In this document: piece after piece, positions 37,431 through 48,945 of the stretch
Position numbering within the stretch: the stretch's first letter is position 1
Layout of the letters: each line of letters begins with the position of its first letter
Assembly (NCBI GenBank): GCA_951804985.1
Contig: OX638133.1
Location: forward strand, 71,492,367-71,556,366
Source of the DNA: Dryomyza anilis
Lineage: Eukaryota; Arthropoda; Insecta; Diptera; Dryomyzidae
Direction of reading: 5' to 3'
Length of the DNA stretch: 64,000 nt
Notes under the pieces: generated by a model
What the model was told of the DNA's origin: nothing
Seen by the model: the letters and a program-made list of their open reading frames with translations, nothing else
Databases searched by the model: none
Position numbers and translations under genes: made by a program

Positions 37431-38969
37431 GTATTTCTCGTACGACATATTTTTAATAAAAGAATTATTATCAAACTATGATTGATGTAATTGGATACAA
37501 ATTGATGACCAAGAAATTTGCGTCTTTGTTTATATGGTCCATTGCTTGGCCATATATTATATAATATGACGGAATATTATCGATCATAGTTTTGTTCTTT
37601 CTTGTAACATTTTGATAATTCAAAAAGTTTTGAAATTGTAATTTAATTTACTTTTAATAACTGTAAGAATATGTAAATTACCTTAGATGATGTTTTTAGA
37701 CGATATTTCAATAATGAGAAATTGTATATATATTTCTTTGTCGTGTAATGCCCTATAACTCTGGTTTTCATTAACCGATTTGAAGAATTTATAATGTTTT
37801 GCAGACCTACATGTTTTAGTTGTTCAATAAATTATATAGTCTGGAAATATCTTACGTGGCTGCTGAGTTTTAATTACATATGAAAATAAAGGTTCAAAAA
37901 TCAGAATTTTCTGACAGAAGGGAAAAGAAAAAATCTCTAAGTGATAGAAACATTCTGTTAATCTGGATATTCATTGTTTTCTAATGCCTATCCACAAATA
38001 TGGATCGGAAAATTTTTATATACAATTATTTTAAATTTGTAGCAGTGGTATTTATTGGAAAATACTACAGAATCTGATCACATTTTTAAAGTTGTCCTTT
38101 TTTAATGTACATTAATTTACTTAATATGTAAAATTATATTGTATTAAAATGATATATTAAGTTACTAAAAATGATTTTATTTAGACTACTTACAATAAAA
38201 AAAATTATTTAGTAATATTATGAAATATTTTTAACCATTTTCTAAAAATTACCTACAATTTATAGATTTGTTTTTGTGTCGATCTCAAACAAGGAACGTT
38301 TGTTATATTTTTTTAATTGTTTAGGTCAATTTTTAAAAAAAATTTATAAAATACATTAAAAATTTATAATGAATTTTAAAAAATATATAATAAAATAAAA
38401 AAGTAAAAAAAAAATATATAAATAAATTTCAAAAACCTTTATTTTAATTAAGTCAGTTATTTTATATTCAAATAAATATCACATTGAAAACAAGTATTGA
38501 AACCCAAACGAATGAATTTTATGATTCTCCACCGTTTTCGTTTTTTTTTTACGGTTTCAATAATAACTTTGTTTCGGTTTCAATTTACGGTTTCTATTTT
38601 TGTATTAATGTTACATTTTTTTTTAAGCTAGATTTTTGTTTTTACTCACTAAACAACTAAAAAACCCATTGGAAACCCATAAAAATACATTTGGAAACGG
38701 ATATCGGCTTCGATGACGGTTTTACTCTCTGATTAAAAAAAAACTCGTTGAAAATACAGGTATAAAAATATGAAACACAAATAAAAATTGTACTGAAATT
38801 AAATTATTTTTAATAAGGGGCTTCATATCACACGCGTAAATTTCTATTCTTGTAAAAAAATTATTTTATGCGTAATTTGATTTGAACTCATTTTGTTTTG
38901 ACTTCGCGTAATATTGGGTTTAAAAATTTTTAATTTACATTAATTTTTAATTAAATCAAATATCAGAAA
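37431..38969. other. Non-coding; AACCG-rich patch at 38486-38740
   Basis: No exon recognised. About 38486-38740 begins CAAGTATTGAAACCC, resembling the hAT-like end at 715, and is rich in CGGTTTC/GAAACCG words. The remainder shows nothing recognisable. Confidence 0.4.
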
Positions 38970-40167
38970 CATTTCTTGTTTGTACATCAAACATTTTTGG
39001 CGATAAATATATGTATATTCTGATATATGTTGATGACATTATAATTGCATCTGAGAATGCAGATTCAATGGATGAAATTATTTCTTATATTAAATCTAAA
39101 TTTGAATTATGTAATTTGGGTAATCTAAAGTTATATTTCGAAACGAAGAAGGCATATTCTATATGCATCAACAGCAATATATCAATAAATTACTTATTGA
39201 ATATAGATTAGAAGATGCACATGTTTCGAAAATTCCATTAGACCCAGGATATATGAAAAATTATGATAATTATGAATCTTTAGATAACAACAATAATTAT
39301 AGTAAAGCGATCGGATCATTGTTGTATTTGGCTGGTAACACAAGACCAGATATCGCCGTTGCCGTTTCTATATTATCTCGCAAAGTGAGCCATCCGTCTC
39401 AAAGAGATTGGGTTGAAATCAAAAGCGTATTGAAATATCTAAAGGCAACTCAGAACTCAACATTATGTGTTGGTACCAAAAACAACCTAAACCTAGTCGG
39501 ATACACTGATGCGGATTGGGCTGGTGATTTAGAAACACGCAACTCAACCAGTGGATACATATTTATGCTGGGTACCGCAACAATCAGTTATGGAAGTTGC
39601 AAACAATCGAACACAACATTATCTTCAACGGAAATGGAATTGGTTTCACTTACCAAAGCGACTCAAGAAGCTGTTTGGCTTTCAAGACTATTTTTTCCAA
39701 TTTGGGTTGACAAATTTGACTCCTGTAATCTACGAGGACACTCAAAGTTGCTTGAAAATTCTAGAAGGTGAGAAAGTGAATTCAAGGTGTAAACACATCG
39801 ATGTTAAGTATTTCTACGCTAAAGAAATTCGCGATTCTGGAGCCGTACAGTACGTTTATTGTCCAACTGAAGATATGGTCGCGGATATGTTAACTAAACA
39901 TTTAGCAAAAATAAAACTTTGTAAATTTAGAGAATTGTTCGGTTTAAATTATTAAATGTAAATTATTAAGAAGGGGTGTTAAATGTATATAAAATACTTT
40001 AATAATTTATACTGTACAAACAGTTTTTGTATTAAATCAAATGTTACTTATTTTTAAATATCAAATATGAAAATAATTTTCACTACTTCGAAATAAATAT
40101 TCTTTAAACTTAGTCGTGTGTATCTTCTATTTAATTGTATTTATAAGATAAATTACCATAATTTACA
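38970..40167 (+). pseudogene. Ty1/copia-type retrotransposon, 3' part with LTR
   Basis: The frame begins inside the RT palm with catalytic YVDD (about 39030), followed by the copia-typical KAIGSLLYLAGNTRPDIAVA (about 39300-39365), HPSQRDW, RNase H with TDADWAGD (about 39505) and SSTEMELVSLTKATQEAVWL, then HIDVKYFYAKEI and DMLTKHLAK. Frameshifts near 39150 and 39700 break it. A purine tract AAGAAGGGG (39968-39976) is followed by TGTTAAATGT, the probable start of the 3' LTR at 39977, which may end at ..TTTACA near 40167. Gag, protease and integrase are absent. Confidence 0.85.
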
Positions 40168-40857
40168 AGATTTACGCGTTTCCCCTTAATTTCTTGTCCA
40201 AATAAAAAAAAACGTGTTGGAAAAGATGGGATTTTTTTGAAAAAGAACATTAAAATTCATTAACTTCGCAATTTTAATATACCCTAAAAGTGCTAAAAAC
40301 TTTTGTTCAAATAAAACCTTAGAGAACAAGTGATATAATTCACGTGATATAATTCTGAATACAAATTCTTACATCAAGAAATATAACGGAAAAACACAAA
40401 CAATAAAAAAAAATAATATGAAATTTAATATAATTCCTGAAAGTGATATTAAGGGGATTCATATCAACAGCATAAAACGAAAATAATGGAAATTCCGCAA
40501 AAAATAGAAATTTACGCAAAATTTGTATGAGAATATTTTACAAGTAATTTATAATTTTATCTGCTAGTTTTTATATTGAAAACACTTAAATATATTTGCA
40601 CACAGATTTTGTTAGTCTTTTCGTTAGTTGTCAATAAAACCATATGTTTATTAAATTGTATTGTGTAATAATTGAAATAATTTTAAAAATTTAACTAAAA
40701 ATTATAGATCATCAAAAATTTAAAGAAGAAATTACGCGAAATCAGTACTATGTGCGTTTAAGCCAAATTTCGCGTAAATTTTAATTGTTAAACAAGTTCA
40801 ATTTATTTAAAATATTAGCTTAAACTTAAAACACTTTGCCCTTGGCAACCCCTGCCA
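40168..40857. other. Non-coding between copia fragment and TMEM186
   Basis: The word TTAAGGGG..TTCATATCA occurs at 38815 and 40451, and the inverse of AAGGGGAAACGCGTAAAT at about 40173, so the copia element may have entered an older repeat. No gene is seen. Confidence 0.35.
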
Positions 40858-41499
40858 TCATTCGCCAAATAGATTTGTAAATTTCTCTGGTTCCACAATG
40901 ACACCAAATCGTTGCAATAGCTTAAATTTACGCTGCTCATCGCTGTGCAGCCTGATGGCCTGATAAAAATTAAAACGCGATGGATTTTTTTGCTCCCAAT
41001 TGGGTATTAAATCTTCAACATCGTAGACAACATCTCTGCGTAGACCCCAAAAATCGACATAGGACAACTTAAGTTTATCCTCCGCCTCGTTCAGATACAA
41101 AAACCCGACTAGATTTTGAGCACCGAAACTAGCGAGCGTCAGTGTCAAGATGCCAGAGCAACCAATGGCACCTACGACGATCGCCGTACTGGGCGACACT
41201 TGGCCGAATTGTTCCAGCGCATAGATTGTGGGCGTGCCGACGGCTGTAACCAAGGTTTGATAGATTTTTAGACGGTTGAAGGCGGCCGCCCAGCGCGCCA
41301 GTGGCAGTCGATAGATAGGCAACCATTCGTCGTCAGTTGTGGGAGCACTGGGTGGAGCATTTGACTCCGCTGCTGTTGTTTGATTTCTATGCCGCAATAT
41401 TTGAAGAGCCGGTATTGTTCGACTACTTGCTTTTTGGTTGAAATTGTTGCCAGTGCGCAACAGTTGCCTGACAGCGCTGTGCTTTAAAAGATGCGACAT
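40858..41499 (-). CDS. TMEM186 homologue (mitochondrial complex I assembly)
   Basis: Uninterrupted 213-aa frame. The N-terminus (about residues 1-45) is rich in Arg, Lys, Ser and Gln with almost no acidic residues, as expected for a mitochondrial presequence. Then come YRLPLARWAAAFNRLKIYQT and two hydrophobic segments, about 86-104 and 107-136 (VVGAIGCSGILTLTLASFG), followed by a conserved matrix-side domain with KLSYVDFWGLRRDVVYDVED. Layout and length match the TMEM186 family (DUF1301), whose human member works in the MCIA complex that builds the membrane arm of respiratory complex I in the inner membrane. A 65-bp intron at 41500-41564 (donor AAAG-GTAAAG, acceptor CTTTTAG) ends exactly before the ATG, so the 5' UTR is spliced. 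No ATG lies in frame between the acceptor and this start. Confidence 0.87.
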   Translation of the reverse strand: MSHLLKHSAVRQLLRTGNNFNQKASSRTIPALQILRHRNQTTAAESNAPPSAPTTDDEWLPIYRLPLARWAAAFNRLKIYQTLVTAVGTPTIYALEQFGQVSPSTAIVVGAIGCSGILTLTLASFGAQNLVGFLYLNEAEDKLKLSYVDFWGLRRDVVYDVEDLIPNWEQKNPSRFNFYQAIRLHSDEQRKFKLLQRFGVIVEPEKFTNLFGE

Positions 41500-42239
41500 C
41501 TAAAAGTTGTTGCAATTACTTGTATATTTATTATATATTTTAATTATTTTATTAATAACTTTACCTTTAAGCGCTTATTTGATATAATTATTGCACAACT
41601 AATAATGTACTGAGCGCCGCATGAAAACAATAGCAGCTGTTTTTGACGTCTCACCATATGTAAATATTCGAAAGTGTTTCAACCAGTGTTGCAGAATTTC
41701 GTACTATTTAGAGTTTTTTTTTAAATACGTAAACTTAACAATTCATACTACGTACTTTTAATTTTGTAAAAAGTTATTGTTGGTTATCGGTTTTTATTCG
41801 GTCGGAAAAATGTTTTTAAATCTTTTAAACATTTTTTGCTCGTCAGTTTTGATAGGACGCGAAAATTTCGTACCTTTTGAAAAATGTTGTTCATCTGCGC
41901 CGCTTTTTTTTAATTTTGTGGGACGTTTGTACAGCAAAAAATGTCTTTTGACAAAAGAACGTTTTTATTTTAAATCATACGTTTTTATTTTTAGATGATA
42001 CATTTTTATTTTCTTTAAATGCAACACTGTTGAAAGCTCAGTTAACGGCATTGCCAAAATGAAGTAATTTTAAGGCATACAATTCTTTTTCAGAAAACGT
42101 TATTTGTCATATTTAAAATTCGCATTATTTGGTTATTTCTTTAGTCATTATGGAATATTTTATTCGGAATGCTGTGAATTAAGTAGCATGTTCACATACA
42201 AATGCATCGCACAACGTTTCACATAAGTTTTTTAATCAA
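41500..42239. other. 5' UTR intron and upstream region of TMEM186
   Basis: 41500-41564 is the 5' UTR intron and 41565 onward is first-exon sequence; the promoter presumably lies within the next few hundred bases. No other gene or repeat is recognised to 42239. Confidence 0.45.
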
Positions 42240-42320
42240 AGAAATGCTGATTATAATCAGCCCAATCGAGGTTCTCGATGAACGGAAGCTCGTCGGATTG
42301 TTCTCCTTCCGACGGAAAAT
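42240..42320. repeat. Fragment of the CCGAYG-rich repeat family
   Basis: AATCAGCCCAATCGAGG and TTCTCGATGAACGGAAGC resemble 55110-55150. This may be the detached left part of the repeat at 43390-43640. Confidence 0.4.
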
Positions 42321-42388
42321 AAAATCTAATCATAGGAACGGGAAACATTTATAAAACAACGCAACATTGTTTTCCTCTCAATTTCGAT

Positions 42389-42393
<5 letters not shown>

Positions 42394-42478
<85 letters not shown>
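42394..42478. repeat. (TA)n microsatellite, ~85 bp
   Basis: About 42 uninterrupted TA dinucleotides. Confidence 0.97.
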
Positions 42479-42483
<5 letters not shown>

Positions 42484-42789
42484 TATTTTATTTATTAAAA
42501 ATTTTCAAAACATTGATTTTTTTTATTTATTTACAGATATTTATATCAAGAAATTCTAAAAAGGAACAGAAAATCAGCGGGAACATTTCAAATCTGAAGA
42601 AGCTATTGTTATATTTGTACTTAAATTTTAATTATATTATATTAATTTTTGTTAATAATTTATTGTTCATACGCTTTTGTAATTATTTTTAATTTCTTTT
42701 AAAATACTGTTTTAATTAGAAATAAATGTCTTATAAAATTATGTTATTTATTCTAATTCAGTTAAAATTAGCAGTAAATTAATATATAT

Positions 42790-43140
42790 GACAATCCGTA
42801 ATTTTCAAAAATAACGGCATAAAAACGTACTGTATACGGTACGTTTTTCAATTTACTCAACGGAGTCCACTCCGTTTAATAACAAAAATACGGACCGTAT
42901 ACAGTGCAGAAACGTAACGTCGACTACGGAGCACACTCCGTTTTATTTTGAAAATACGGTGCGTTAACGGTCCGTCGACACTGTATGAAAAACGGTGTCG
43001 AACATCGTTTTCGATGTCACGTTTTATCCGTTTACTGCACCGTTTACGGCTCCATAATACGGTACGTTTACGGAATATGATTCCGTATTACTATGCCGTT
43101 AACGGTACGTATACGGTACGTTTTGTTTCTTGGGTAAATG
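42790..43140. repeat. TACGGTACG-saturated, CpG-rich block
   Basis: The words ACGGTACGT, CCGTA, CGGTCCG and ACTCCGTT recur about twenty times in both orientations in 350 bp, giving an unusual local CpG density for this window. No open frame with gene-like content. Probably a MITE; ends not defined. Confidence 0.6.
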
Positions 43141-43389
43141 CCAAATTTCGAAGTAAAAATTAAAATTGTTTTCAATTTTATTGATTGAACGTTCTCTATT
43201 TGACATTTTAAAATGACTGCAAATACAAAACGAATGTAATTTTATTTTTTAAATAATTTTTTAAATGATAACGACAGTAGGTACTCAAATAGTAAAATTT
43301 TCATAGCAATTTAAGCAAGTTTCCAACATCCAAGCAGTCGAAATAAATTATTTTTTTAATTATTTGAACAGTTTAAACTACTTCATTTC

Positions 43390-43640
43390 TGCAATCAATT
43401 TCTAAAAATCTAAAATTTCATTTTTTCACATAAAAATAAAAGGTGAACAAATTTGACAGTAAATGTTCACACGACGGAAAACTCGATTGATTTGTTTCCG
43501 ATGAAATTTTTCGAATATACGTCGGATAACTGTGAGTTGCTCGATTGCTTTTTTTGTCAATTTCGTCGGAAATGGCTCCCGACGCGTTTCTTGATTGGGC
43601 TGAATATGCGGTGCCAATATGCATTTTCCGCAACGTTACA
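43390..43640. repeat. CGACGG/GTCGG-rich dispersed repeat, copy 1
   Basis: Aligns with 55190-55440 through CACATAAAAATAAAA, TTTGACAGTAAAT, TCCGATGAAATTTTTCGAAT, CGATTGCTTTTT and TTGGGCTGAATAT. The short frames within it are not gene-like. Confidence 0.65.
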
Positions 43641-43779
43641 AGCTAGTATATATGTCCTCGCAGTATGCAGTTTTTAAATATTTTAAAAACAGACCACCAA
43701 TATGTTGCGCACAAATAATAAAGTAAATTTTTAAAATAATTTCAAAGTTGACAGTTTAAATCTGTTTAAATATTCTAAG

Positions 43780-43930
43780 ATTGAACTCGGACCCAACAGA
43801 ATGCTTTCCGAACGTTCTGTTTTGAATAAAGTAACAGATAAGCCAGAACGTTCGGAATAAATAAAGTAATAGAAATTTTAAAAACAGAATATTCTGAACG
43901 TTCAGAACGAGTAAAGAAATATACCCAATA
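43780..43930. repeat. GAACGTTC-rich block
   Basis: Palindromic GAACGTTC and half-words (GAACGTT, CGTTCGGAA) occur about six times in 150 bp. Confidence 0.45.
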
Positions 43931-44013
43931 AAAATTGTAGTATGGCGAAATTAAACTGTACACTAAGAAAACAAGATGTATGCTGCAACTATCCCTAGAT
44001 GTATGCTATAAAC

Positions 44014-44887
44014 ATCACATGCCATTCGTATCGATATCGTTACGAGAACATTGTGAGTAGATGGAAAAATCACACGATATGGGACCCGTTCTCGTAACGA
44101 TATCGAGCGTCAAATTGGACCTAGATGGTAGGTAGATATCGGAACGTTCTGTCGGAGTTTTCTCGATACGATATCGAAGAAAAAAATGATCAAAGTTCGA
44201 CATTGCAGCGAAACATATTGCGATATCGATTTGATAAGTGTTTAAATATCGTATCTTTTTAAAGAATTTCAATGTACGAAAATTTTTAAAAATTAGTATC
44301 GAGAAAGCTTCGAGGTATCGAAGGTCTCCGAGCCATCCCGGCCAACGCAAGAACTCCGAAAAGATTGTTTTCACAATCTTTTGTCTGAGCCTGAGCGCTC
44401 ATGTTTCATTCAGAAGAGAGTCTTGAAATATACATTTTCTGATAAAAATACGTCATTCAGACCTGAGCATAGGTAGAAGGCTCTTTTGTGAGCCTTGTTT
44501 CGGAGCCTAAAAATATTGTATAAAATGAGCCTAAACATAAACTAACAATGCTCTTGTAACTGAATCTTATAAGATTCATTTTTTGTTGAAAAAATCTTCA
44601 GAAAAGGCTGTCAGAATCTAAAATAAACCCGGAAATTTCCGGAAAGTGATTTTTTAAATTACTAAATGCTTGCAATATTATTAACAAAACAGGTTAAATT
44701 GTTTAATATATTAAATTGTGCATTTTAACAAAAAGAATTAAAGAACAAAAAAAAAGGACAAAAATAACATAAACAAAAACAAACAAAGATTTCAAACTTT
44801 GGAATCGACTAAGTGGACCAAAGGGCGCAAGATACTGGAGCCTGATTATAACTTGAACTCTAGCGTTAGCTGGGATGGCAGACTGGG
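44014..44887. mobile_element. TATCGA-rich MITE, copy 2 (interrupted)
   Basis: Inverse orientation to 18590-18988; the left end is degenerate (ATGCCATTCGTATCG) and the right end is ATGGCAGACTGGG, identical to the intact copy's terminus. The part between 44333 and 44878 is a separate element. Confidence 0.65.
44333..44878. mobile_element. 546-bp element with CCATCCC termini
   Basis: CCATCCCGGCCAACGCAAGA at the left and the inverse of CCATCCCAGCTAACGCTAGA at the right form an imperfect TIR of about 24 bp. The interior is rich in GAGCCT/AGGCTC. It interrupts the TATCGA-rich MITE. Confidence 0.65.
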
Positions 44888-44932
44888 TTGTAGCAAAATT
44901 ATTAATATTTTTTAAATGACATATATGCATAT

Positions 44933-45154
44933 ACACCCAGAAAAAAATACTATATAAATAATAATTTTTTACTATTAAAAATAGTCTATAGGATAAATTA
45001 TTATTTTAATCGGAAAATACCATTAAATACTAGAAAATACCATGACATTGCCATTGATTTTATATGAAAAGATTTATTTTTTGTATACTATTAAATCAAT
45101 AATTCTCCTATTGACCAATTTTAATGGTATTTAAGGGAATTTTTTTCTGGGTGT
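44933..45154. mobile_element. MITE family C, intact 222-bp copy
   Basis: Starts ACACCCAGAAAAAAATAC and ends ATTTTTTTCTGGGTGT. The interior has inverted words around AATACCATTAAATACTAG. The empty site in the other arm of family F shows insertion without a detectable target duplication. Other copies: 10901-11149 and a relic at 52778-52890. Confidence 0.75.
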
Positions 45155-45546
45155 AGTTACAAGATGTTTGTCACAAATTGTGATATTTATAATAGATTCA
45201 CAGCTAAAATCATGAATTATGGGACATTTGCAGCAAATCTATTGGCCTTTTAGGACCATTGCAATAAAAAAGACAATGATCATATATTTCTGTACTCTCG
45301 AATCCAAAGGTGTCTAAAATGCTTTAACTCAAAAATCTCATTTTAATGGTATAAGTGAAAATAGAAAAAAAAAACTGAGATTGTAATGTTCAATACGTGT
45401 TGGAAAATGGTTCCTTTTCAGAGTACACCTTGTTGACAACAACGCCATCTAACCTGGTTCATCTGCAAAAATGTTTTAAGTCGTGGTACAATTTTACCGT
45501 TGAAGGCTTTATAAAAGCAATGCCGATGAATAACTGATACTACGTT

Positions 45547-45866
45547 CATTCTAAATTAAATAAAAATCCATTTGATTCCTTTTATTTCAATAAAAAATAC
45601 TCTGCGAATTCTTATGGATCTTTTCCAAATATTCCACAACTATCTTCATATTTGTAAGATGGTTAATTGATTATTGCTATATACTAATCGTAAACTTGAA
45701 AGACGGTTGCTGGCAATATTTATCGTATTTGTCGGATTTTTGAGAGATGAATAGAAAAATAGTTGATGAACATTTGGAAAAGGTACTCCATTAGAATTCG
45801 CGGAGAATTTTTTATTGAATTGAAATAAAAGGAATCAAATGGATTTTTATTTATTCTAGAATGAAA
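45547..45866. repeat. Foldback with ~85-bp arms
   Basis: AAATAAAAATCCATTTGATT, CCTTTTATTTCAATAAAAAA and GCGAATTC at the left recur inverted at 45775-45860. The loop is about 140 bp. Confidence 0.75.
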
Positions 45867-46475
45867 ACAGACTATTTGTTATACATCGCCATCGTCTTCG
45901 AATGCAAAATTGTACAACGAGAAGTGCGACCGGCGATGCTGTCATCAAAGAAAACTCTGAAAAGAGATATTTTCCATCACGTGTTAATAATTTCAATCCC
46001 AGGAAATTTTATTTTCACTTTACCATTAAAATGTAATATTTGAGTTGACACTTTTTTACACCATTGGATTTACTTAATTGTTGTGGATAAAAGGACGTCA
46101 TTTTCTTTTTTTTATAGTAGTCAAATGTCAAATTAACAACAGTTTTGCTGCAAATGTCCAAGAATTCAAGATCTTTGCTATCAGTCAACTGTAAATATCT
46201 CAATTTTCATTGCTGTTGTGGCAAACATCTCGTAACTATCTGCATATTTGTCATATTTAAAAAATATTAATAGTTTTGCTGCAACTTTATTGAAACTTAT
46301 GGGATGTTTGAATATTTGCTACAAGGCGTAAATTTAAACAGAAAGTTGCAGCAAGACTATCATAAACTTCTTGTTTTCTTAGTGTAGGTAATGACAAACA
46401 TCCTTTAAAATAAGCGACAAATAAGGATGTGAGTAAGGCTAGGTCATATGGAATTTTTGAATTAGTCAGACAGAA

Positions 46476-46800
46476 GTGCCCGAGTGGAAATTGGTTAAGG
46501 TTAGGCTTATTTCGCAACCGTCCTTGATCAGAATAGGATAAGGCATCCCTACGAAATTTTATACAAAGGTCGATTAGGGTAATCATAATTTCAAATCCAC
46601 GTAAGGTAACCTTATCTAACCTTCATAAAAAAATACTGATCTAAAATCTACTTCATGAAACCTGATATGACACTTAGGAAAAAAAGCCTGATTGGATACT
46701 AAAGTAAAATATTCGCATAAATAAATTTTTAACTTAAATGCAAAAGAAATAAAAATTCTCAACATTTAAAAAAATTTTAAATATCTTATTTATAGCCATA
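46476..46800. mobile_element. MITE family E (CCCGAGTGG), left part
   Basis: CCCGAGTGGAAATTGGTTAA, then TTATTTCGCAACCGTCC and AAGGCATCCCTAC; matches 49267 onward for about 320 bp and then stops. Confidence 0.65.
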
Positions 46801-48502
46801 TTCTAACGAGCAATGACAATAACAAAGCAATGATTAAAATGAGGTGAGTGACAATTGTCACGAAATGGTATTCTAGCAGCAAAGTGACAATTGTTATGAA
46901 ATTTGTCACCACCAAAAGACGAGATGACAATGAGCTTATTCTTTAAAATGTGTGTTTTTTTACTAGTTTTTAGTTATGCACTTTATTGAATTGCACTATA
47001 TCTTCACTTTGAGATGCAAATATATCAACGGATTTTTGTCGCGGTACGATTTTCTGCGACTTTCAGATGGAAAACTCAGTCTGATGGATTTGGAATTCAA
47101 ATTTGTTTTACCCAATTGTAATTATATTTGAGCCTTGCAAAAACGACCGAACTCATTATTAACATATTGCACGTCGCGTAAATCACTTTTGTTTGCAAAT
47201 AGTGCGGAAATATCACGTGAAATATATACGAATATTTAAATTTAAAAATTGTTTACATTTGAAGTTTAATTTTTTAACAGTTGATTTTTCTTTCTTTTTT
47301 AAAAACTGTTTAAAACCGTTTATATTGGTATTGAATATCAGTTTATTTCTGACTGTGGGTTTCGGTTTCGGTTACGGTTATAAACGGATCTGATTTCGGT
47401 TACGGTTTTAACCCCTGACAAGAAAAATTAACCTACAACTATAAAAAACGCACAAAATTTAACAATGTGACGTCATTAGTTAATGCTTTGCCAAAAAATA
47501 TCACAAATATGTTAAGCTTATAAATCGAAACACATGTGATATACAACAACAACAAATCTAAGTAATACTACAACAAAAACAAAAATGAAGGTATAACAAG
47601 AATAAATAGCAGCACCGACCGACAAAGAGACAACTTTGAGACACGATGAAGACAAGACATAAATTAGCTCTCATTTGAGAGACAAAAACAAGTGCGAGCA
47701 GCTGATCGATGATCATCGCGCGTGTTTCATTAGATTTTGAATATTTAAATGAAAATTTCAGAAAAAAAAGAGAAACTAGCGCAGTTGTAAAGCGCACGGC
47801 GAACTAGTAGTTGACACAGTGCACAGCACGGTAATAAATAAATTGAAATTGTGTATATAGTATATATTAAAATATATAATGAAATTGTAGTCTTAAAAAA
47901 AAATCATAATACAGCATTTTGATTAATAAAATAAAATAATACTTTAGAGTTTAAATTTATAATAGTGCATATTGTTTTTAATCATATAAAAAAAGCTAAA
48001 TAAATAATTTTAAAAAATATTATTATAGCAAATTTGCAAAGTATTTTTAGCTACAAAGTAGACAAAATTGTCTGCAAAACATTATGAATGACGTGCGAAA
48101 GAAAATAGTGGACAATAAAAATTGCAAAAAATGAATAAAACACGAAAATTGGACACGAAAATAGAGTAAAAAGTGTGCTCGTGAAACATTCGCAAAGAAC
48201 GCATAGTTTTTGTGAGATTTGTACGATTTGTTTTTTTTTTATGTTGATGGATGCTGTACTTTGTATTCATTTTATTTATAGCAATTTGTTTAAAAGACTG
48301 TAAATAATAAAAATAAAAACAATGATTAACACCGTGGCGTATGAGTGATCGTCGTTAAAATGTTTTCTACAATATTTTAATTAATTTGCTTTTAAAGTTT
48401 TATTTTGTATTATAACCAGTGAACATTTCTAAAGCCGTTTCTTTTCTAAAACCGTTTCATTTTTAAAACCGTGATTTATAAAAAATCATATTTCATATAT
48501 AG
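46801..48502. other. Non-coding upstream of nested MITEs
   Basis: 47290-47418 is AACCG-rich and ends CCCCTG, like the patch at 715-860. 47690-47840 has higher complexity (AGTTGACACAGTGCACAGC) and might be a promoter or first exon for the aquaporin gene, but no splice link can be shown. Nothing else is recognised. Confidence 0.35.
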
Positions 48503-48945
48503 GAACCTGGGGTAAAGTGGGACATGTGATAATATGAGAAAATGCAATTTTTGGGCATGTTTTTGTACTTAGAAAAACAAAAACAATTGTCAAGTGACTT
48601 TTTTAACTATTGTTATAATCAAATTAACACATTTTTATGCATTTCGAGAACAAGTGAAAAATTTGTTTTTGAAAGTTTTTAGAGTGCTGGTGTTTGTTAT
48701 CAAAAAGTGAGAATTTTTAATGTTAAAATTGCTAAATTGTGGTAAAGTGTGAAGCATGTTCTGGGTAGGAAACGTAATTTAAGCAATTTAGTTTGTAATT
48801 TAAATGAAAATATTGTGTTATATGAATTATTTAATAGGTTTAGTCATGAAACTAATTCAATCGTTGCGGCAAACCAATGAAAAGCAACATTTTGACTTCA
48901 CATGGGATACAATCTATGTAAATTACAGAAGAAAGCCGAGAAGTG

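Larger units (their letters stand above)
43963..46386. mobile_element. Large foldback element (family F) holding four nested insertions
   Basis: Ends ACACTAAGAAAACAAGA and the inverse TCTTGTTTTCTTAGTGT. The arms match across the centre: for instance GTAGCAAAATTATTAATATT at 44890 against the inverse of 46260-46285, and GTTACAAGATGTTTGTCACA at 45156 against the inverse of 46205-46230. The left arm is interrupted at 44014-44887 and 44933-45154; the right arm supplies the empty sites. A smaller foldback lies in the centre at 45547-45866. Confidence 0.65.

Noticed and set aside
43418..43677. Overlapping frames of 63-74 codons, partly shared with 55224-55409
   Set aside because: The shared frame reflects a dispersed repeat; stops and length differ between copies.
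44015..44374. 119-codon minus-strand frame
   Set aside because: It lies wholly in the TATCGA-rich MITE; a similar frame arises in the copy at 18590-18988 and has no gene-like features.
47558..47797. 79-codon minus-strand frame with a hydrophobic C-terminal half
   Set aside because: Cys/Phe/Leu-rich composition typical of random AT-rich sequence; no splice sites or homologue recognised.
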